Of a DNA stretch of 64,000 nucleotides, positions 18,181 to 26,821 are shown piece after piece. Where the stretch lies: contig JAJZEA010000013.1 in assembly GCA_021851335.1 (NCBI GenBank), positions 1 through 64,000 on the forward strand, in the 5' to 3' direction. Position 1 is the first letter of the stretch; every line of letters begins with the position of its first letter. The DNA is from Acidobacteriota bacterium (GTDB taxonomy: Bacteria; Acidobacteriota; Terriglobia; Terriglobales; Acidobacteriaceae). The notes beneath the pieces are model-generated. The model saw only the letters and a list, made by a program, of their open reading frames with translations, was not told the origin of the DNA and did no database searches. The translations under genes were made by a program, and so were the position numbers.

Positions 18181-20844
18181 TTACTCCGGCAGAGTCTTCG
18201 ATCCCTCGACCGTCACCGTTGCATCCAGCGTCTGCGCGCTCGTGCCAGGCTGGCCGCCGCCTACGCTGATCTTGTAGGCTCCGGCGGGAATCTCCGGCTC
18301 ACCTTCGGCCGAAACCATACTCATGTCACGGCCTTCCAGCGCAAACTCCACCTGCTTCGTCTGGCCTGCCGCCAGATGCACGCGACGGAAGGATCGAAGT
18401 GCTTTCAACGGCGCTCCAGGCACATCCGGGAAGCTCAGATAAAGCTGCGCCACTTCGTCCCCATCGCGCTTGCCCGTGTTCGTCACCGAAACCTTCACCA
18501 GCACTGGGTCGCCCGGCTTGACCGGTGCCGTCGGAGCTTCCAGATGGCTGTACGCAAAGGTGGTATAGCTCAACCCATAGCCAAACGGATAAAGAGGCGT
18601 ACCCGTAAAGTACCGGTACGTCCGGTTCTTCATCGCATAGTCCTCAAACTTCGGCAACTGATCCACGCCCGTGTAGAAGGTCACAGGAAGTCGTCCAGCC
18701 GGATTGTTCCAGCCAGAGAGTGTCTGCGCAACCGCCAGGCCGCCCTTTTCGCCCGGATACCAGGCTTCCAAAATCGCGTTGGCATGTTCCTTGGCCCAGT
18801 TCACGGCCAGCGCGCTGCCGTTAACGAGAACTACGACGAGGGGCTTGCCGGTTGCCGACAAGGCTTCCAGCAGGTCTTCTTCCGGCTTGGGCAGATCGAT
18901 GCTGGTGCGGTCGCCGCCCAGGAATCCCGGCTCGCTCACCTTCATCTCCTCACCCTCCAGACGGCTGGTAATGCCGACGACAGCCACAATGACGTCATCC
19001 TTCTTTGCGGCGGCAATGGCATCGGGCTGCGGCGTCATGTCCACCTTGGACCACATGAGACGAGCCATGAGCGAAGAGTCTTCGCCCGGAGTGTAATCCA
19101 CGGACAATGCGTAAGCCTTGCCTTTTTCCAGATGGATGCGGCCAAGTCGGGTTCCGGAGTGACGGTAACCGAAGTTGGTGATGACATCCTGACCATCGAC
19201 CTGCACGCGGAAGAAGCTGTTTGCAGTCATGCCGAGGTTGTAATCCGCCGTCTCCTGGACTTTGAGCGTTGCCTCCCAGTGAAGTGCGACAGGAACCGTA
19301 ACGTCATCGGGAATCGCAACCTTGGCAGCATCGATATTCGAAGCGTGCATGGTCGAGAGCACGGTCGGCTTCATGGTCAGCGCAGACAGGTCCATCGGCG
19401 GAGCCTTATCGATATTGATCGTCACTCCCGGCTTGCCGTTGGTGGACAAAGCGCTGGAGGGTACAGGCTGAGCACTGTTGCTGAGGAACTGCGTGCCCTG
19501 GAGATAATCGATCTGATCGTTGGCAAACTGCTCCTTCATGCCATCGAGAATCGACTGCATGTGGTCGGGAACTCCGGTGTAGTTGCCGAGAAGAAACGTA
19601 GTCTGATTGGCCAGCGGACCAACGACGGCAATGCGGATATTCTTGTCCTTCAGCGGCAGAGTTCCGTCGTTCTTCAGCAGCACCATCGACTCATCGGCCG
19701 CGCGCAGCGCCAGAGCCTTGTGCGCCGGGCTGTTCAGCTCGCTCGCCGGAATCTTCGAGTACGGGTCCATCGACGGCGGATCGAACATGCCCAGCTTGAT
19801 GCGCGCCGTGAACAGCCGCTCCACCGCCGTGTCGATCTCGCTCTCCTTCAGATAGCCTTCCTTCACCGCATCCAGATACGGCTTGTAATCATGGTCATCC
19901 TTCACCTTGGCAAAGAAATCGGCGCACTCATTGTCCATGCCGCGCTGCAAGCTGATCGCCGAGGCCTGCGCCTGGGTCGGCTTGAAGTGGTGTCCGCTGA
20001 AGATGTCGATCACCGCGCCGCAGTCGGAGACCACGTAGCCCTTGAATCCCCACTTGTCGCGAAGCTGGTCCTGGAGCAGGAACTGATTCGCGCACGCCGG
20101 CTCGCCGTTGATGCTGTTGTAGGCGCACATCACCGAGTCCGCCTTGCCCTCGACTACCGCCGCCCGAAACGCCGGCAGATAGGTATCCACTTCATCGTGC
20201 TTGCTCACGTCCACATTCGCCTTGTGTCGTGTCGGCTCCGGTCCGCTGTGAACATCAAAGTGTTTCGGCGTCGCAATCACGCGATAGTATCGTGGATCGT
20301 CGCCCTGCATCCCGGTCACAAACGCGACGCCCATCCGCCCGGTCAGAAACGGGTCTTCGCCATAGGTCTCCTGCCCGCGCCCCCAGCGCGGATCACGGAA
20401 GATATTCAGATTGGGCGCCCAGAAGTCCAGCCCCTGAAAGATATCGCTGTGACCGCCGTTGGCGCGCATCGCCTCTTCATGCTTCACGCGCGCCTCGGTG
20501 CTGATGTCCACTCCCATCGAGTGAATCAGACTCGGATCAAAGGTCGCTCCAAGCCCGATCGGCTCGGGAAACTCCGTCGTCCCGTTCACTGCCACGCCAT
20601 GCAGAGCCTCGCTCCACCAGTCATACGAGGGCACATGCAGTCGCGGAATCGCACGCGCCTGATTCACCAGTTGACTGGCCTTCTCTTCAAGCGTCATCCG
20701 CTGCACCAGGTCCGCTGCCCGCTGCTCCGGCGACAGATGCGGATTCATGTATGCAGGCTCCTGCGCCTTTGCGCCGTTGCCCATCATCAACACCAACGCG
20801 CTCAAACAGCCCAGCGCCGCTCCTCGCCAACTCCACTGATTCAT
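18181..20844 (-). CDS. GH3 beta-glycosidase (xylosidase/glucosidase type) with PA14-like insert
   Basis: 887 residues from the ATG at 20844, supported by GGGAGA about 9 nt upstream and by a good promoter at 20942-20970. Signal peptide at 1-28 (ALGCLSALVLMMGNGAKAQ). Domain A has RDPRWGRGQETYGEDP near residue 155 and CAYNSINGEPACAN. The nucleophile Asp in YVVSDCGA is near residue 273. The (alpha/beta) C domain is split by a PA14-like insert (LHWEATLKVQETADYNLGMT, about 455-560). A fibronectin III-like domain closes the protein (GDEVAQLYLSFPD). The CAYNS motif and overall pattern resemble beta-xylosidases of the GH3 family; the exact sugar is uncertain. Exported polysaccharide scavenging is likely. 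Confidence 0.92.
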   Translation of the reverse strand: MNQWSWRGAALGCLSALVLMMGNGAKAQEPAYMNPHLSPEQRAADLVQRMTLEEKASQLVNQARAIPRLHVPSYDWWSEALHGVAVNGTTEFPEPIGLGATFDPSLIHSMGVDISTEARVKHEEAMRANGGHSDIFQGLDFWAPNLNIFRDPRWGRGQETYGEDPFLTGRMGVAFVTGMQGDDPRYYRVIATPKHFDVHSGPEPTRHKANVDVSKHDEVDTYLPAFRAAVVEGKADSVMCAYNSINGEPACANQFLLQDQLRDKWGFKGYVVSDCGAVIDIFSGHHFKPTQAQASAISLQRGMDNECADFFAKVKDDHDYKPYLDAVKEGYLKESEIDTAVERLFTARIKLGMFDPPSMDPYSKIPASELNSPAHKALALRAADESMVLLKNDGTLPLKDKNIRIAVVGPLANQTTFLLGNYTGVPDHMQSILDGMKEQFANDQIDYLQGTQFLSNSAQPVPSSALSTNGKPGVTINIDKAPPMDLSALTMKPTVLSTMHASNIDAAKVAIPDDVTVPVALHWEATLKVQETADYNLGMTANSFFRVQVDGQDVITNFGYRHSGTRLGRIHLEKGKAYALSVDYTPGEDSSLMARLMWSKVDMTPQPDAIAAAKKDDVIVAVVGITSRLEGEEMKVSEPGFLGGDRTSIDLPKPEEDLLEALSATGKPLVVVLVNGSALAVNWAKEHANAILEAWYPGEKGGLAVAQTLSGWNNPAGRLPVTFYTGVDQLPKFEDYAMKNRTYRYFTGTPLYPFGYGLSYTTFAYSHLEAPTAPVKPGDPVLVKVSVTNTGKRDGDEVAQLYLSFPDVPGAPLKALRSFRRVHLAAGQTKQVEFALEGRDMSMVSAEGEPEIPAGAYKISVGGGQPGTSAQTLDATVTVEGSKTLPE

Positions 20845-20941
20845 TGCAATCGTCTCCCTGCGGCGCGGCCGTTTTCTAACCCTTCGCAACCACTTCGCAT
20901 GTGCTTGCGCGCAGTATTCCAAGCCTTTTTTCCGCGCCCTC

Positions 20942-20970
20942 AATCTATCCACCCTGCCTGCTTCTGTCAA
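20942..20970 (-). promoter_or_regulatory. Sigma-70-type promoter of the GH3 gene
   Basis: On the minus strand TTGACA (20970-20965), a 17-nt spacer and TAGATT (20947-20942). This is the best consensus promoter seen in the window. It predicts a 5' leader of about 90 nt and argues against a start upstream of 20844. Confidence 0.75.
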
Positions 20971-21061
20971 GCAGTTAAGGATTTTTCAGGGATTCACGTG
21001 GATCGATTTACTTCTAGCCGTTCACGGTCTTTTGCTGCAAAGTCGCACGGGCAGGAGAGCT

Positions 21062-22609
21062 TCACGCAAGGGTCGTCAGGCGGTCTGAAGAGATCGGCGT
21101 CATCGCCCAGACGCTCAGCTCGCGCAGCGCTGCCGCGTCGCCGGTCCACTGCGGATGCAACGTTTGCGCTGCTCTGCCTTCGGGATAAATCCGCACCGTG
21201 CAAGCCGATTCGCCGTTCAACACCACTTCCATCGACGAGCCATCGACCCACACCCGCATCTCGCACTCGCCCGCAACCGGCACCGCGATTCCGTTCACAC
21301 GCACCTCAAGCGGATTCGCCGGGCTGTAGGCAATCTGCAACCACGGCTTGGCTCCCTCGCCGACCAGCGCCATCTCCCAGGCCTTCACCTGCGCAGACTC
21401 GCCGCGCGAGGCCACACAGCGTAGCTCGCCACAGTAGTCCGCAATGCGCATCGCCTTCAAGGAGACGCGCAGCGCCGCCGCGTCCGTAGTTGGCGTCAAG
21501 CGCTGCTCGGCTATCCGCAATCTCTCCAGCTCCGGCGCCACCTGCATCCGCAACCGGCCCTCCGCGCTCAGCGTCAGGACGCGTGGCAGAGACATCAATC
21601 CTGCCCATCCCGCGGCCCTATACTCCGCCAGCGGTCGCGTCTCCGGAATCCAGCCCCACAGAACACGCTGACCCGCGGCATCCAACTGCGTCTTCGGCGC
21701 GTAATACGATCCGTAATCCAGCACTCCTGCCTGCTCCGGCGCATACCGCATCGTCTTCTCGTCCAACAGCCCGCTCAGCCAATACGCCTTCCCGTTGGTC
21801 GAGTAGATCAGCACATGGCGTCGCGCCGCTCCCTCGCCCAAGGCAAAAAACTCCGGACACTCCCAGACCTCGTTCGCATCCGGCTTCTCCAGCGGAACCG
21901 CGATGCTGCCCGCGCGCTCGGCCAGAAGATGCAGGAACTCCCACTGGCGCAGGTCGCGCGAACGATAGAGCAGCACCGCGCCGCCGCGCTCCCTGGATCC
22001 AGCCGCCAGCGTCAGATACCACCATTCCCCTTGTCGCCACGGCGAAGGATCGCGAAAGCCGTTCACCTGCATTCCCGCTGGCGGCGCGGCAATCACCGGC
22101 TGCGTCCGCTTGCGCCACCGGCTCAGGCTCTCGTCTTCGCTGACCGCCAGGCACTGCGTCTCCAGCAGGCTTTGATCTCCGTTTTTGATCGTTGCCGCTG
22201 CCTCCGGAACCGAACGCACGCCCGTATAGATCATCTGCACGCGCCCATCCACCACCGCAGCTGTTCCGCTAAAGACGCCTGCGCTGTCCGACCCGCCCGG
22301 CGTGGGCGCAAGCGCCACCGGCAACTGCCGCCAATGCACCATATCCGCGCTCACCGCGTGCCCCCAGTGCATATCGCCCCAGTACGCGCCGTCAGGATTG
22401 TACTGGTAAAACATGTGATACTTGCCGCGCCAGAAGATCGGCCCATTCGGATCGTTCATCCAGTTGGCCACCGGCAGCAGGTGATACTGCGGTCGCAGCG
22501 GATCAGCCGCCAGACGCTCAGCCAGAAGCGTCTCCGCAGCGCGCGCCGCCGACAACTTCGAGGCCGCCACCACTCCGGCCAATCCCTGCACAAACGCTCT
22601 GCGATTCAT
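21062..22609 (-). CDS. GH32 beta-fructosidase, Tat-exported
   Basis: 515 residues. Hydrolyses terminal fructose from sucrose, inulin or levan. The start at ATG 22609 gives a twin-arginine signal (NRRAFVQGLAGVVAASKLSA); a GTG three codons upstream is possible. GH32 hallmarks: WMNDPNG with nucleophile Asp53, FRDPSPW (transition-state stabiliser), and WECPEF with the acid/base Glu near residue 250. A C-terminal beta-sandwich follows (VRVNGIAVPVAGECEMRVWV). Twin-Arg export suggests folding before secretion. Lies 23 nt downstream of the DsbD-like gene on the same strand. Confidence 0.92.
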   Translation of the reverse strand: MNRRAFVQGLAGVVAASKLSAARAAETLLAERLAADPLRPQYHLLPVANWMNDPNGPIFWRGKYHMFYQYNPDGAYWGDMHWGHAVSADMVHWRQLPVALAPTPGGSDSAGVFSGTAAVVDGRVQMIYTGVRSVPEAAATIKNGDQSLLETQCLAVSEDESLSRWRKRTQPVIAAPPAGMQVNGFRDPSPWRQGEWWYLTLAAGSRERGGAVLLYRSRDLRQWEFLHLLAERAGSIAVPLEKPDANEVWECPEFFALGEGAARRHVLIYSTNGKAYWLSGLLDEKTMRYAPEQAGVLDYGSYYAPKTQLDAAGQRVLWGWIPETRPLAEYRAAGWAGLMSLPRVLTLSAEGRLRMQVAPELERLRIAEQRLTPTTDAAALRVSLKAMRIADYCGELRCVASRGESAQVKAWEMALVGEGAKPWLQIAYSPANPLEVRVNGIAVPVAGECEMRVWVDGSSMEVVLNGESACTVRIYPEGRAAQTLHPQWTGDAAALRELSVWAMTPISSDRLTTLA

Positions 22610-22632
22610 CCCGCACACTCGCAGCCGCGCAT

Positions 22633-23136
22633 TCAGCGCGACTCCACATTCACCACCACAGGAATCGTGTGCGGCGGCATACAGGCGCGGTTATCGCAAG
22701 CCTGATACCGCAGCTTCGCCTGCACCAGATGCTCTCCGCGCGTTGCGGTCATCATGCCGCGCACGGCAAACTCGCCCGTATACACGCTCAGATGATCGCC
22801 CGGCGCCCCGGCGACAGGCAACACAAAATCCTTGCCTGCCGGAAACTCAACCTCGCTCATTCGCACCCCAGCGTCGGCTGGAAACTGAATTGCCGTTGCA
22901 ATCAGGTCTTTCGTCTTCGGGGTGTGCGAGTTGATGTGCAGTCCCTGCTTCACGCTGAAGTGCAGCTCGACCGGCGTCGCCTGTCCTGCCGTCACGCTAA
23001 TCTGCTCCGGATACAAATAACGCACCGCTTCCGTCGGCGCATCCTTCTTCCCGGTGTTCTGCAACAGGCTGCCAAACGGATTCTGCTGGCCGACCACAAG
23101 CATCAGCGCCAGCAGTGTGCTCACCCATCCACTCAC
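22633..23136 (-). CDS. Stand-alone DsbD alpha-type domain protein
   Basis: 167 residues with an N-terminal signal (VSTLLALMLVVGQQ). The rest matches the N-terminal periplasmic domain of DsbD: GLHINSHTP near the start and YQACDNRACMPPHTIPV with Cys-x5-Cys near the C terminus. In full DsbD this domain passes electrons to periplasmic partners, but here it lacks the transmembrane beta domain and the gamma thioredoxin domain. The TlpA-like gene ends 30 nt upstream on the same strand, so the two may act together in thiol exchange (inference). Confidence 0.85.
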   Translation of the reverse strand: MSGWVSTLLALMLVVGQQNPFGSLLQNTGKKDAPTEAVRYLYPEQISVTAGQATPVELHFSVKQGLHINSHTPKTKDLIATAIQFPADAGVRMSEVEFPAGKDFVLPVAGAPGDHLSVYTGEFAVRGMMTATRGEHLVQAKLRYQACDNRACMPPHTIPVVVNVESR

Positions 23137-23166
23137 GTCGTCACCCCTTCGTTACCGGCGCGCCGC

Positions 23167-23820
23167 TTACTCGCCCAGCGCCTTTTTGATGTTGTTTTCC
23201 AGATCGTCCTTCGAGGTCAGCCCCATCGTCGCCGCGACAATCTTCCCCTGCCGGTTCACAAAAAACGAGGTCGGAAAAACCTCCGGATTGCCATATTGCT
23301 TGCTGATAGCATCCCCATCCAGCAACACTGGATAGTTGATGCCAAGCTGCCGGGCGCTTTGGGCGATGTCGGCCGTCTCCGTCTTCAACTTCGCCGCGTC
23401 GCCCACGTCCAGATCGTCAAACGAGACGCCCAGAATCTCAAATCCCTTCGGCTTGTACTGCTTCTCCAGCTCCGCCAGCCACGGCGTCTCAATCTTGCAC
23501 GGCGCGCACCACGTCGCCCAGAAGTTCAACTGCACCGCCTTGCCCTTGTAGTCGGACAGAGAAACCTTCTTGCCGTTGAGGTCGGTCAGGGTAAAGTTCT
23601 CAGCCTGCTTGCCGACCATCGGCGAAGCCATATCGCCCGTGCCGGCGTCACCCCTCATCTGCATGCCAGGCATATTGCCCATCGCCATCGGCTCCACCGC
23701 TCTCTGCGCCTGAATCTCAGCCATATGCTTCCGATTCATCCAGTTGGCCCAACCCGCCGCAGCCAGCATCACAAAGACCACCATCGCCAGCCCAGCCACA
23801 AAAAAGTTCTTGTTTCTCAT
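23167..23820 (-). CDS. TlpA/ResA-like membrane-anchored thioredoxin with Met-rich linker
   Basis: 217 residues from the ATG at 23820 (GAGGG upstream). A single N-terminal anchor (FVAGLAMVVFVMLAAAGW) tethers it to the inner membrane. Thioredoxin fold: NFWATWCAPCK with redox Cys105/Cys108 and cis-Pro in VFPTSFFV. Between anchor and fold, residues 45-68 contain seven Met in 24 positions, as MxM, MxxM and similar spacings typical of periplasmic copper ligands. A role in cytochrome or cuproprotein maturation is inferred. Neighbour of the DsbD alpha-like gene. Confidence 0.88.
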   Translation of the reverse strand: MRNKNFFVAGLAMVVFVMLAAAGWANWMNRKHMAEIQAQRAVEPMAMGNMPGMQMRGDAGTGDMASPMVGKQAENFTLTDLNGKKVSLSDYKGKAVQLNFWATWCAPCKIETPWLAELEKQYKPKGFEILGVSFDDLDVGDAAKLKTETADIAQSARQLGINYPVLLDGDAISKQYGNPEVFPTSFFVNRQGKIVAATMGLTSKDDLENNIKKALGE

Positions 23821-23929
23821 ATGCCCTCGCAGCCACAATTTTAACTCCAACCCGGCAGCTTCGGCGCTGCCCGCCGCCAGGCTGCTCACATTCCGTTCCA
23901 TCCCGTCCAACTGCTACCATCAGAAGCGC

Positions 23930-24922
23930 ATGGCCACGCAACCATCCTCGTCCTTGTCACCCTCGGAACTGGTGCGCATCGAAGCCGAAGCACTCCAAGC
24001 TCTGGCTGCGCGCCTCGACGGACCCATGCAATCTGCCTTTGCCCGCGCCGTCGATCTTGTCGTTGCCTGCACCCGCTCGCGCGGACGCATCCTGCTCACC
24101 GGCATGGGAAAAAGCGGCATCATCGCGCAAAAGATCGCCGCCACGCTGACCTCGACCGGTACGCCTGCCCATTTTCTTCATCCGGCGGAGGCGGTTCACG
24201 GCGACCTGGGCGCGCTCATGCACGGCGACCTTGTCCTTGCGCTCTCTGCAAGCGGAGAAACCGAGGAGATCCTCCGCCTGCTGCCCACGCTCAAGCGCAA
24301 AGGCGACGCGCTCATCAGCTTCACCTGCCAGACCGCTTCCACGCTCGCCAACGCGAGCGATGTCGCGCTTGACTGCTCGGTGGCACGCGAAGCCTGCGGA
24401 CTCAATCTTGCGCCCACGGCTTCGACCACGGCGATGCTGGCGCTCGGTGACGCGCTCGCCATCGCCGTCAGCCTGCGCAAAGGCTTCCAAGCAGACGACT
24501 TCGCAGAGCTTCACCCCGGCGGCAAACTGGGCCGTCAGCTTGCTCGTGTCCGCGACCTGATGCACACCGGCGACGCCATTCCTGTCGTCGCGCCCGATGC
24601 CGCCATGATCGACGTCATCTATGAGATGAGCCGCAAGAAACTCGGCATGACCACCGTCCAGCACGATGGAAAACTGCTCGGCGTACTCAGCGACGGCGAC
24701 CTTCGCCGCCTGCTCGAACAATATCGCGGCAGCGCGCTGGAACACTCCGCGCGCGAAGCCATGAATGCGCTTCCCGTCACGCTGTCTGCCGATGAACTGG
24801 CCGCGCGCGGCCTGGCCATTCTGGAAGAGCGCCGCATCACCTTTCTGGTCATCACCGACGCCGCTCAGCGCGTCGAGGGCATCCTGCACCTGCACGATCT
24901 CTGGGGACTGGAGATGATCTGA
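23930..24922 (+). CDS. kdsD: Arabinose-5-phosphate isomerase (KdsD/KpsF type)
   Basis: 330 residues from ATG 23930. Converts ribulose-5-phosphate to arabinose-5-phosphate, first step of Kdo synthesis for LPS. SIS domain (about 30-170) with GKSGIIAQKIAATLTSTG, SASGETEEIL and HPGGKLG. Two CBS domains follow (DLMHTGDAIPVVAP and VLSDGDLRRLLE regions). Full length for the family. kdsA is about 30 kb away at 53606, so the pathway is split. A TACCAT hexamer 9 nt before the ATG may be its -10. Confidence 0.93.
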   Translation: MATQPSSSLSPSELVRIEAEALQALAARLDGPMQSAFARAVDLVVACTRSRGRILLTGMGKSGIIAQKIAATLTSTGTPAHFLHPAEAVHGDLGALMHGDLVLALSASGETEEILRLLPTLKRKGDALISFTCQTASTLANASDVALDCSVAREACGLNLAPTASTTAMLALGDALAIAVSLRKGFQADDFAELHPGGKLGRQLARVRDLMHTGDAIPVVAPDAAMIDVIYEMSRKKLGMTTVQHDGKLLGVLSDGDLRRLLEQYRGSALEHSAREAMNALPVTLSADELAARGLAILEERRITFLVITDAAQRVEGILHLHDLWGLEMI

Positions 24923-25026
24923 AATGCTTCCTCTCTGCCACGGTCGTCCACACGGAACTGCCACGCAGATGCTCAGCAGGTAAAATCAAAGCAGTTTGAA
25001 TCTTGAATTGAAAGTCGATATCTGGC

Positions 25027-26811
25027 ATGCACCGCTGGTCCACACTCTTTCTCCCCACGCTTCGTGAAGCACCCTCCGACGCCGAGGTCGCCAGCCACAA
25101 GTTTCTGCTGCGCGCCGGCTACATTCGCCAGCTTGGCGCCGGCATCTACAACTATCTTTTCCTCGGCCAGCGCTCGCTCAACAAGATCATCGCCATCATC
25201 CGTGAAGAGATGGACACCATCGGCCAGGAGTTCTTTCTGCCCGCACTGAACCCGCGCGAAGTCTGGGAGCCAAGCGGTCGCTGGAGCGGCATGGGGGACA
25301 ACATGTTTCGCCTCAAGGATCGCAAAGGCGCTGAGCTTTGCCTGGCGATGACGCACGAGGAGATCATGACGGAGATCGCCCGCAAGGAGTTGCGCAGCTA
25401 CAAGCAGCTTCCGCAGATCTGGTATCAGATACAGACTAAATTTCGCGACGAACCGCGCCCCAAATCCGGACTTCTCCGCGTGCGCCAGTTCACCATGAAG
25501 GACAGCTACTCGTTTGACCTCGATGCCGCCGGACTGGATCGCAGCTTCGACCTTCACGATCAGGTTTATCGGCGCATCTTCACGCGCTGCGGCCTGCGCT
25601 TTGTCGCCGTCGATGCCGACTCCGGAGCCATGGGCGGCTCGCAGTCGCAGGAGTTCATGGTCTACACCGACGCGGGCGAAGACCTGATTGCAAGCTGCCC
25701 CATCTGCGGCTACGCCGCCAACGTGGAAAAAGCCACCTCGCGCCTCGAACCCGTCGTGGAAATGGCACCCACCGGCGACGGCACACCTGAGCTTGTCTTC
25801 ACTCCCGGTCTCGGCGCCATCGCCGACGTGGCAAAGTTCTTCCAGATTGCGCCCGCTTCCGATATCAAGTGCGTCGCCTACATGGCGCTGCGTCGCGGCA
25901 GTGGCGCGGTTGCGGATTCATGGCATGGTGTTGCAGCCTTCCTGCGCGGAGACCATCAGGTGAATGAAACCAGGCTGATGAGCCTGCTGGGCGCAGCGGA
26001 ACTTCGCCCCATGGTCGCCGAAGAACTCGAAATCTTCCTCCATGCGCCAGCCGGATTCCTCGGTCCGGTCGGTCTCGTTCCCGCCTCCGCTCCGCTCGCC
26101 GACGGACTCACTGTCGTCGTCGATACATCGCTCACCCAGCGCAAAAACATGGTCGCCGGAGCCAACAAACTCGACTACCACCTGCGCAACGTCACCGCCG
26201 GACGCGACTTCCAGTGGACGATTGCCGGGGACATTCGCACCGTGCTCGAAGGGGAATCCTGCCCCGCGGAAAACTGTGCAGGCAAGCTCGTCGTCGGCAA
26301 GGCCGTCGAGATCGGCCACATCTTCAAGCTTGGCTACAAATACACGCAGGCCATGGGCGCGACGGTGCTTGATCCCAACGGCAAGGAAGTCACGCCGATC
26401 ATGGGCAGCTATGGCATCGGCGTCGAGCGCATCCTCACCGCCGCCATCGAGCAAGCCCACGACGCCTCCGGCTTCTGGCTTGCTCCCGCCATTGCGCCGT
26501 TTCAGGTCGTGGTCACCATCACCAACACCAGCGACGCCACGCTGATGGCCGCCGGGGAAGCACTCGCCGCGGAACTCGACCGCGCAGGCTTCGATCTCCT
26601 GCTCGATGACCGCGACGAACGCGCCGGAGTCAAGTTCAAAGATGCGGAACTGATCGGCATTCCCTTCCGCATCACCGTCGGCAAAAAGATCGCCGATCAA
26701 CAGGTCGAGCTATTCACTCGCTCCACCTCCACAACCACCGTCGTCGCGCTTGCCGATGTAGTCACCTTGCTACGTTCTCAGATTCTCGCCGCGACCGCCT
26801 CTACCCTGTGA
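25027..26811 (+). CDS. proS: Prolyl-tRNA synthetase (bacterial type with editing domain)
   Basis: 594 residues. Motif 1 region [18 protein letters not shown], motif 2 [17 protein letters not shown], motif 3 [11 protein letters not shown]. The inserted editing domain lies between motifs 2 and 3 (about 220-390), followed by the anticodon domain (VVVTITNTS to the end). Complete. No T-box-like leader is visible in the 104 bp upstream. Ends 10 bp before the class A PBP gene, so the two are likely co-transcribed. Confidence 0.97.
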   Translation: MHRWSTLFLPTLREAPSDAEVASHKFLLRAGYIRQLGAGIYNYLFLGQRSLNKIIAIIREEMDTIGQEFFLPALNPREVWEPSGRWSGMGDNMFRLKDRKGAELCLAMTHEEIMTEIARKELRSYKQLPQIWYQIQTKFRDEPRPKSGLLRVRQFTMKDSYSFDLDAAGLDRSFDLHDQVYRRIFTRCGLRFVAVDADSGAMGGSQSQEFMVYTDAGEDLIASCPICGYAANVEKATSRLEPVVEMAPTGDGTPELVFTPGLGAIADVAKFFQIAPASDIKCVAYMALRRGSGAVADSWHGVAAFLRGDHQVNETRLMSLLGAAELRPMVAEELEIFLHAPAGFLGPVGLVPASAPLADGLTVVVDTSLTQRKNMVAGANKLDYHLRNVTAGRDFQWTIAGDIRTVLEGESCPAENCAGKLVVGKAVEIGHIFKLGYKYTQAMGATVLDPNGKEVTPIMGSYGIGVERILTAAIEQAHDASGFWLAPAIAPFQVVVTITNTSDATLMAAGEALAAELDRAGFDLLLDDRDERAGVKFKDAELIGIPFRITVGKKIADQQVELFTRSTSTTTVVALADVVTLLRSQILAATASTL

Positions 26812-26821
26812 GTTGACTTTG

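Noticed and set aside
18376-21489. 1037-codon plus-strand frame opposite GH3/GH32
   Set aside because: Arg/His-rich shadow crossing two real genes and the GH3 promoter.
24923-25026. Possible T-box leader before proS
   Set aside because: Only 104 bp, no T-box sequence or specifier hairpin visible.
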